NCBI GenBank assembly: GCA_014384545.1
Contig: JACNFQ010000089.1
Location: 34,578-98,577, forward strand
Length of the DNA stretch: 64,000 bases
Reading direction: 5' to 3'
Source: a bacterium
Lineage (GTDB): Bacteria > UBP7 > UBA6624
Below, piece after piece: positions 58,306-64,000 of this stretch (position 1 is the first letter of the stretch; each line of letters begins with the position of its first letter). A program made the position numbers and the translations under genes. The notes under the pieces were generated by a model. That model did no database searches. It was given only the letters and a program-made list of their open reading frames with translations, and had not been told where the DNA came from.

Positions 58306-60569
58306 TTCTTTTTCCTCCCCTTCCGTCTCTTGGGGACCTTCTTTTTTAGCAAGGCAATAAGCTGGCTAGCCGACCCTTTTCGACCACCTGTCAACTCCTC
58401 TTTCTTTGCGGCTCCTACCAATGCGAACGCCCCCTCAGGTTTCATAGATGCTTTCTCGGCAAGACCCAAGATATATTTGATCTGTTTCTCCGAAGCAGGA
58501 GGAGGGTTTTCGTCAAGCCTTTTCCCAAGGACATCAAAGAGGGCACTTGCCGTTCCCTTTCTGCCTCCCGTCAAGTCATCCCAACCCTGAGCATCAACGA
58601 GCAAGGTTGTTTCTTCTTCGGATAGGTTGAGGCGTTGTGCCATTCTTTGGAGAGCAGCAATCTGCTTTTCGGAGGCGGGAGGGGGAGCATCGCCATCCTG
58701 GGGAGCAAGAGACTCCAACAGATGGGAACTCTCTTCCCACCCCAAGGCAGAGGGATCCCTACCCGCCAAGAGATCAAGCCCACGTTTACCTGTTAGCTTG
58801 AGCCGGCTCTCTAGGGCAGAGCGCTGCCGAGGGGTAGACGGGCCAGAACGCCTCGCACTTTGGGCACTCTTGTTGATGGCTGAGAAGTGGTTTCGGAACG
58901 ACTGCCAGACAGGCGCCGCCTTCTGCTTTCCGCCTTCAATATCATCCAAGACCCCTTCCATTTCAGCTGTAAATCGAGAGGAAAATAGAGAAGCTCCATT
59001 TGAGAAATAAGGGACGACAGTTTCGATAAGAACGAACGCTCTTTCTGTGGGGCGGAGGGCTCGGTTTTCCAACGAGGCGTATTTTCGGTCTAGGAGCTTT
59101 TTGATGGTGGGAGTATAGGTTGATGGTCGCCCGATTCCCTCTTTTTTCATTCTTGCTACCAAACCATGTTGTGAATATCGTGAGGGAGGGCGGGTCTTAT
59201 CCTCAACGAAAGAAGGAGAGTCATCCGAAAGGAGAATAGAGAGGCGATCTCCTCCCTTGGGGGGGGGTGAAGGTGTGAGGGGGAGGGGTGCCGTGCGACC
59301 CGCAGCCTCCCACCCCGGAAAAATCTGCCATGAATGAGTCGCATCCAACTTCTGTGAAACCCCCTTGACGAGACCCACAAGAGAGACTGTTTTCCACACC
59401 GAAGGAGCCATCTGACTGGCGGCAAACTGTCCCCATACGAGGGCATAGAGTTTTTCACCGTCCCCCGACAGGGAAGGAGAGCTAGCGGGGCGTGTGGGGC
59501 GAATCGCCTCGTGGGCATCTTGAACCTTCCCTCCCCCCTTCTTTCCCGTTGTTGCCCCAACACCGAGATGGTTTTTTCCCCACCGTTTCTCGACCACCTT
59601 CCTAATACTCTTACGAGCCACGGGCGAGGTTCGGGTGCTATCGGTTCGCAAGTAGGTAATGTGCCCCTGTTCATAAAGGGATTGGGCAGCCTTCATGGTC
59701 CGACCAGGTGACCACCCTAGGCGACTTCCAGCAGCTCCTAGGAGGGTGTCGGTGGTAAAGGGGAGGGGGGGAGAGCGTCTTTTCTCTGTCGTTTTCTCTG
59801 AAAAAACCTCAACGGCACCACCTTGCGAAAGAGTCTCATAAACACCACGGGCTTCCTTTCCGTCAGAGGTTCGAGACTTGTTGAACTTTCCCTTTTCGTC
59901 TCGCCATGCATGGGTGTCGTTTTCATCGTGGAAGCGGACCCCAAAAGAGAAGTCGCCGGCTTGGACATCTACTTTGAAGTAGGGGGTGGGGACAAAGGCT
60001 TGAATCTTCTTCTCCCGTTCTACCAAAAACCCCAAGGTGGGGGTCTGAACGCGCCCCATTGATTGCAGGTACCAAGACCGAGAGAATCGAGAACACCGAA
60101 AACCAATCAAGCGATCCATAAACCGACGAACTTGGGCAGCGTCCACCAAGTCCATATCGACGCTTCCAGGTTGGGACATCGCCTGCGAGAGTGCACTCTT
60201 TGTGATTTCCTGGAAAGTAATGCGCCCAACACCCACTCCCTCTATTTTCTTGAAGTGTTCCTCTAGTCTCCAAGCAATGAATTCCCCTTCTCGGTCGGGG
60301 TCAGTAGCGATGAGGACAAGGTCCACTCCCTTGGTGTTGATGCGCTTTCTCAGACCAGAGAATATCTTCTTACCACCCGGTGTCCAATCCCACGGCGGTG
60401 CAGGCAGATCGTTCTTCCTTGATGCCCACTCAGCTTTACTCTTATCTTTCCCTGTGTAGGGCAAATCCTCAACATGTCCTCGGCAAGCCTCTACGACATA
60501 CCCCTTGCCAAGGTATTTCTGAATCGTCTTCGCTTTCGCCCCCGACTCCACAACGACCAGCGTTGTCAT
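58302..60569 (-). CDS. topA: DNA topoisomerase I
   Basis: Type IA topoisomerase relaxing negative supercoils. TOPRIM start TTLVVVESGAKAKTIQKYLG, DPDREGEFIAW, active-site Tyr in HITYLRTDSTRTSP. 755 aa. No C-terminal Cys4 zinc ribbons; instead about 190 residues hold three related ~50-aa repeats (two clear: ASEKQIAALQRMAQRL...LTGGRKGTAS and ASEKQIKYILGLAEKA...LTGGRKGSAS) before a KKR-rich tail, a plausible DNA-binding extension. Follows mazG with no gap. Confidence 0.95.
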   Translation of the reverse strand: MTTLVVVESGAKAKTIQKYLGKGYVVEACRGHVEDLPYTGKDKSKAEWASRKNDLPAPPWDWTPGGKKIFSGLRKRINTKGVDLVLIATDPDREGEFIAWRLEEHFKKIEGVGVGRITFQEITKSALSQAMSQPGSVDMDLVDAAQVRRFMDRLIGFRCSRFSRSWYLQSMGRVQTPTLGFLVEREKKIQAFVPTPYFKVDVQAGDFSFGVRFHDENDTHAWRDEKGKFNKSRTSDGKEARGVYETLSQGGAVEVFSEKTTEKRRSPPLPFTTDTLLGAAGSRLGWSPGRTMKAAQSLYEQGHITYLRTDSTRTSPVARKSIRKVVEKRWGKNHLGVGATTGKKGGGKVQDAHEAIRPTRPASSPSLSGDGEKLYALVWGQFAASQMAPSVWKTVSLVGLVKGVSQKLDATHSWQIFPGWEAAGRTAPLPLTPSPPPKGGDRLSILLSDDSPSFVEDKTRPPSRYSQHGLVARMKKEGIGRPSTYTPTIKKLLDRKYASLENRALRPTERAFVLIETVVPYFSNGASLFSSRFTAEMEGVLDDIEGGKQKAAPVWQSFRNHFSAINKSAQSARRSGPSTPRQRSALESRLKLTGKRGLDLLAGRDPSALGWEESSHLLESLAPQDGDAPPPASEKQIAALQRMAQRLNLSEEETTLLVDAQGWDDLTGGRKGTASALFDVLGKRLDENPPPASEKQIKYILGLAEKASMKPEGAFALVGAAKKEELTGGRKGSASQLIALLKKKVPKRRKGRKKK

Positions 60570-60959
60570 CTAGCTTTCTTGTTCCTTGGCAGTTTTCCAA
60601 ACCGCAAGAGCCTCTTCGGGGGTGGTGGCAATCACATCGCCAAAGACATGGGGGTGACGCGAAACGAGTTTGTTGTAGAGTCGAAAAATGAGACGCTCTT
60701 CGGTGGTCTTTTCCCTCTTCGCTGTCGAAGAGAGGAAGAAAAGAGCGTTCAGGAACAGATCACCTGCTTCTTCACCTACATCCCCCTCACCACTAAGAGC
60801 ACTCTGTGCCTCACCAATCTCTTCAAGGAGGTGTTCTAGGTGGTTCTCTGCGGTTTGGACTCGGTCCCAAGGACACCCAGTAGGACCCTGTAGTAGAGTT
60901 AGGAGCCTGAGGAGGGAACCAAAAGGATCAGACGAAATGTACTTTGGAGCGTCGCGCAT
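60570..60959 (-). CDS. mazG: Nucleoside triphosphate pyrophosphohydrolase MazG
   Basis: Hydrolyses NTPs/dNTPs, clearing the pool of altered nucleotides or ppGpp-related signals. Motifs GCPWDRVQT, HLLEEIGEAQSA (EExxE metal site), and the final EEAGDLFLNALFFLS; RHPHVFGD. 129 aa, one MazG domain instead of the two of E. coli. Start codon is only 15 bp from the start of the divergent AsmA-like gene. Confidence 0.93.
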   Translation of the reverse strand: MRDAPKYISSDPFGSLLRLLTLLQGPTGCPWDRVQTAENHLEHLLEEIGEAQSALSGEGDVGEEAGDLFLNALFFLSSTAKREKTTEERLIFRLYNKLVSRHPHVFGDVIATTPEEALAVWKTAKEQES

Positions 60960-60974
60960 GTGTAAAAATTGTAG

Positions 60975-62540
60975 ATGGTGAAAAGGGAAAAAGAGAGAGT
61001 TGGCATCCCCAATTGGGGCAAATGGGGGGTGTTTATAGGGGTAGCAGCCCTCTTGTTCGCCCTATTATGGCGAGCCGACTGGGGGGGGGATTGGATTGAA
61101 AATAGTCTCCCTCCCAACCTCATTCAACAGAAGGGAGCGGGCGTTTCGGGGAACCCTATTAGGGGTTTTTTCGCGGAGGGGGCTTGGGCGTGGAACGAAC
61201 CGGGAAAAACGGTGCTGATTACTCTTGACAATGGCGTTCGACTATCAAATCCTTGGGTTCGGATCGCTCCAAAAATCACTGTGGAAGGGTGTCGGATAGA
61301 GGCCACAGTTGCGGGAGAGTCTTTCCCCATAGGTGTAGCCATCCCCAAAGTGGAGTTGGACTGTATTCTGGCTATAGAGCTAGGGGAACAGGGGCGACTA
61401 GAGGGCTCACTGAAAGGGTATTGGTCGGAGAGGGGAGAGAGTCACTTGACATTTGTGGGAGAACAAGACCAAGTAGAGGGGGACCTCGCTTTCTTGGATG
61501 GGACGCCCCATTCCTCAACTCTTGGAGTCAAGAAAGGAGCTTCTTTCTGGAAAAGCATCAAGATTGTAGAACCCGGATGGACCGAGGTTCAATGGTCACT
61601 CACTGAGGGGTTGAGTGTGACGGGTACGGGCTGGGGGGGGGAGATTGACTTCGTCCTGACAGGATTGACAAGCCCCCAAACTTCGGCAAGGGTCCATCTC
61701 CCTGGCGACGGGTGGTTGGTGGCGTCGGGGTCTCTGTCTCGGGGAGAGGGCTCGTGGGGCTCACTGGACTACCCCGTCATCTTGGAGGGGGCAGCAGGTC
61801 AGGTTTGGGGTGACATTCTCTTCGGTTCGGGGGGGCGATTTGAATGGGGGAAAGGGGGAGTGGTTCTCTTTCCCGATAGAGGAGAGATTGAGCACCATAT
61901 ATTCTTAGAAAGCGGGGTGATGAGTGGAAGCATCCGTCTGGTTGGAAAAGAAGAGAAAGAGAGTTTCCCGATTAGATGGCGTTATGGTGGGGGAGACCTA
62001 TCGGTTGCAGTTACGGATTTTCCTTGGTTGTTGCCCAAACCAGCCCCATGGTGGCCTCGGGCTCGACTTACGGGATGGATAGAACTAAGCTCCGGTGTGG
62101 GAGAGGGAGAGATTGCTCTCCAAGGTCCATCGGCGATGTGGTGGAAGGGGAGAGAGATGTCGTTGGCTTCTTTCGAATCACGGATAGAGGTCATGGAGGG
62201 GGGGCAAGTTCACCTTTGGGAGCTTGATTTGCGGCTGAAAGAACCGTTGGCGGCTGCTGTAGGTCAGGTTCAAGTCAGCCCCGAGGGGGAGTTATCGGGC
62301 CAGTTGGGTGTTGCAGCTACGATGGGAGCGGTTACCGAGATCTTGGGAGGACAAGTGGGGAGCCTCCTTCTTCTCTTCGCGGGGGTGGACATGTCCACTC
62401 CGATAAGAGTAGACGTAGGGTTGGGTGGAACGATTGAATCCCCAACAATCGGTCTTCAGGGTAGCCCAGAAAGGAAGGAATGGACCGAGGGGGTGGGGGT
62501 TCTTGAAGATCTCCACCAAATGGCAAAAGGAGGTGCCTAA
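60975..62540 (+). CDS. AsmA-like inner-membrane protein, 521 aa
   Basis: A single N-terminal transmembrane helix (WGVFIGVAALLFALLW) then about 480 residues of beta-strand repeats typical of AsmA/TamB/GspN-like proteins that span the periplasm, with repeated [GS]xLxGxL patterns and FxGxxDxxTP-like ending. Likely envelope/lipid-transport role. ATG at 60975, 15 bp from the divergent mazG. Overlaps the next gene as TAATG. Confidence 0.65.
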   Translation: MVKREKERVGIPNWGKWGVFIGVAALLFALLWRADWGGDWIENSLPPNLIQQKGAGVSGNPIRGFFAEGAWAWNEPGKTVLITLDNGVRLSNPWVRIAPKITVEGCRIEATVAGESFPIGVAIPKVELDCILAIELGEQGRLEGSLKGYWSERGESHLTFVGEQDQVEGDLAFLDGTPHSSTLGVKKGASFWKSIKIVEPGWTEVQWSLTEGLSVTGTGWGGEIDFVLTGLTSPQTSARVHLPGDGWLVASGSLSRGEGSWGSLDYPVILEGAAGQVWGDILFGSGGRFEWGKGGVVLFPDRGEIEHHIFLESGVMSGSIRLVGKEEKESFPIRWRYGGGDLSVAVTDFPWLLPKPAPWWPRARLTGWIELSSGVGEGEIALQGPSAMWWKGREMSLASFESRIEVMEGGQVHLWELDLRLKEPLAAAVGQVQVSPEGELSGQLGVAATMGAVTEILGGQVGSLLLLFAGVDMSTPIRVDVGLGGTIESPTIGLQGSPERKEWTEGVGVLEDLHQMAKGGA

Positions 62541-63334
62541 TGGCGAGGTATAAACGAAAGAGAAAAAAGAAGAAGGGAAACCGAATCCTCCCGATCGTTC
62601 TCCTTGGGCTAATAGCTTGGCATTTCATACCCCTTTTGGTTGCCGGAAGGACCTTGCCTGGGGGCGTGACCATAGAGGGAGCCACGGGAGGCTTTCTTCT
62701 TGAAACCGAGTTGACAGGTGTCTCCATGAAAAGTGAAGAGATTTCCTTTGATTTTCCGCTTGTGACCATTACGGGGGGGGGGCCTTTTGGCGCACCCTTT
62801 CAGGGACTTATCAATGGTGGTACAGTGACCGTTGGGGGCAAGACGGCGCCTATCGATTATGGTCGGATGGAGATCAACTCTTTGCCCCTGTCATTGGGTA
62901 TTCAGAGGTTGGAGCTGAGTGTGATGGAGGGAGAGCTGTTCTTGGTGGGCGAAGGAGAAGTAACTCCCTTTGAAAGAACAGATGGAGGAAAAGCATCCGT
63001 AAAGTGGAGGTGTTTGGTCGTGGGGACGACCCCCAAGGGGATGACTTTAGCCGAAGGGTTGCTTCAGTTGTCATTAGGTGACCATCTAAAGGGAGTCTCT
63101 ATCCCAGAGGGGATTGTGGGGGGGATGATGGGAGAGGCGGTAGATGTGGTGACGGGGTGGTTGGGGAAACAGTTGGGGAAACTCTCTCGCGATTATTTGG
63201 TCTTGATTATCCGTGCTGATCCAAGGATGGAGGTCGTTGGTACCAGTTTCCTACAGGGTGGTGATCTTAGGGGGGTATCCTTAGAGAATGCGTTCCGGAC
63301 ACTTTGGGCTAAAGGAGGGGGGTGTAGGGGGTGA
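62540..63334 (+). CDS. Second AsmA/GspN-like membrane protein, 264 aa
   Basis: Very basic N-terminus (RYKRKRKKKKGNR), one transmembrane helix (ILPIVLLGLIAWHFIPLLVAG), then a beta-rich periplasmic domain resembling GspN or a short AsmA domain (FLLETELTGVSMKSEEISFDF). Coupled to both neighbours (TAATG and GTGA), so it probably acts with the preceding AsmA-like protein. Confidence 0.6.
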   Translation: MARYKRKRKKKKGNRILPIVLLGLIAWHFIPLLVAGRTLPGGVTIEGATGGFLLETELTGVSMKSEEISFDFPLVTITGGGPFGAPFQGLINGGTVTVGGKTAPIDYGRMEINSLPLSLGIQRLELSVMEGELFLVGEGEVTPFERTDGGKASVKWRCLVVGTTPKGMTLAEGLLQLSLGDHLKGVSIPEGIVGGMMGEAVDVVTGWLGKQLGKLSRDYLVLIIRADPRMEVVGTSFLQGGDLRGVSLENAFRTLWAKGGGCRG

Positions 63335-64000
63335 CAGAGTGGGTGTTGGGGGTAGAGAGCTCCTGTGATGATACGGGGCTAGGACTCCTATCTGAAGACG
63401 GGGAACTCGTCCATGTTAGAGATCAGCAGTCCCACACCCAAACAGGGGGGGTCGTTCCCCAAATCGCGGCAGCAAACCACCTAGAGAGAATATCGCCTCT
63501 CTTTGATTCTCTCTTGGACAAGGCAGGTGCCAAAGCGAGCGACCTAGTTGCCCTAGGTGTAACAGAGGGACCAGGCTTGGCGGGGTCGTTGGCTGTAGGT
63601 GTGTCTTGGACATTGGGATTGGGGGAGGCGTTGGGGCTCCCTGTTTGGGGGGTTCATCACCTTGAAGCTCATACACATACACTTCTAACGGGGGGGGAGG
63701 AGGCTCCAAAGGAGTATCCGCTCTTGGTTCTCTTGGTCAGTGGCGGGCATACCTCCTTGCTCCATTGGGACGGTACAAGCACGCCCCAAAGTGTCCTAGC
63801 TACTTTAGATGATGCGGCGGGGGAAGCGATTGATAAGGTAGCTCGCCACTTGGGTTTGGGGGGTCCTCTGGGGCCCCCCCGAGAGGCGGGGGCGGAGGAG
63901 GTGGGGGTAGCGTCGTGGAGGGAAAGATGGCAGGTGGCGGTGGTGCCGCTATTATGGACAAGGAGATTGATGGGGGTGCGTAGAGAGTGTGGTGAGGGTT
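63331..64000 (+). CDS. tsaD: tRNA N6-adenosine threonylcarbamoyltransferase TsaD (3' truncated)
   Basis: GTG start in a GTGA overlap. The frame encodes LGVESSCDDTGLGLL, HHLEAHTHT (HxExH metal site region), LLVSGGHTSLLHW, and DDAAGEAIDKVARHLGL, all TsaD signatures. With TsaB/E/C it makes t6A37 in tRNAs reading ANN codons. About 223 codons are in the window; the C-terminus lies outside. Confidence 0.95.
   Translation, partial: MTEWVLGVESSCDDTGLGLLSEDGELVHVRDQQSHTQTGGVVPQIAAANHLERISPLFDSLLDKAGAKASDLVALGVTEGPGLAGSLAVGVSWTLGLGEALGLPVWGVHHLEAHTHTLLTGGEEAPKEYPLLVLLVSGGHTSLLHWDGTSTPQSVLATLDDAAGEAIDKVARHLGLGGPLGPPREAGAEEVGVASWRERWQVAVVPLLWTRRLMGVRRECGEG

Noticed and set aside
1-64000. CRISPR arrays, insertion sequences, prophage genes
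   Set aside because: No regular spacer/repeat series, transposase, integrase or phage structural genes were found in any frame.
63331-64000. tsaD treated as broken
   Set aside because: The frame simply runs off the window end; all visible motifs are intact.

Overview
The window is a gene-dense stretch (coding well above 90%, about 50% GC) from a diderm bacterium, built around a chromosome replication origin. Diderm traits are an SLH-type outer-membrane porin, AsmA-like proteins, lipoproteins and a Tat system. The metabolism looks aerobic and heterotrophic: a complete 2-oxoacid dehydrogenase complex with its own lipoate genes, two thiolases and a 3-hydroxyacyl-CoA dehydrogenase. The phylum cannot be fixed from sequence reading alone. 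The secreted subtilase and lipoprotein architecture recalls deltaproteobacterial lineages, while the SLH porin recalls lineages that tether the outer membrane with OmpM-type proteins.

Layout. (1) 1-5.3 kb: end of an AmpD-like amidase, a large orphan protein, glycerate kinase and a secreted protein. (2) 5.3-6.0 kb: tRNA-Pro inside a small field of partial tandem duplications. (3) 6.0-7.0 kb: a Cse60-like small protein and rsmA. (4) 7.0-21.4 kb, minus strand, read leftwards: 3-hydroxyacyl-CoA dehydrogenase, leuC, lipB, lipA, E1-alpha, E1-beta, E2, E3, tatA, tatC, then four genes homologous to an HdrA-MvhD fusion and FlxC-, FlxB- and FlxA-type subunits. (5) 21.5-27.7 kb: dnaA, dnaN, a DciA-like gene, a phosphohexomutase-like pseudoenzyme and gyrB. 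(6) 27.7-35.7 kb: a polysaccharide cluster. (7) 35.7-42.6 kb, minus: secreted subtilase, lipoprotein, 53-aa membrane peptide, thiolase and an XRE regulator. (8) 42.8-46.4 kb: tRNA-Leu, SLH porin, two tRNA-Arg genes. (9) 46.4-61 kb, minus: mazG, topA, envelope proteins, prfB, surE, a KARI-like gene, a LeuA-like gene, thiolase, rpmH, rnpA, yidD, yidC, cmk, plsC. (10) 61-64 kb: two AsmA-like proteins and the start of tsaD.

The most remarkable feature is the Hdr/Flx block at 7.0-12.1 kb. The folds and many conserved residues of an HdrA-MvhD/Flx electron-transfer complex are recognisable. Yet almost every cysteine that should ligate [4Fe-4S] or [2Fe-2S] clusters is replaced, position for position and without gaps, in all four subunits, while reading frames and tight overlaps are intact. 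LipA and LeuC in the same operon keep their cluster cysteines, so the organism still uses Fe-S proteins. This looks like a functional complex that has discarded its iron-sulfur wiring.

Other themes. Translational coupling through 4-nt NTGA overlaps is pervasive, using ATG, GTG, TTG and apparently CTG as start; CTG and ATT starts are the only way to give several genes a normal N-terminus. Strand composition switches sharply between dnaA and dnaN near 22.85 kb, placing the origin there and leaving a divergent dnaA on the far side. A phosphohexomutase paralogue in the dnaN operon has lost its catalytic motifs.
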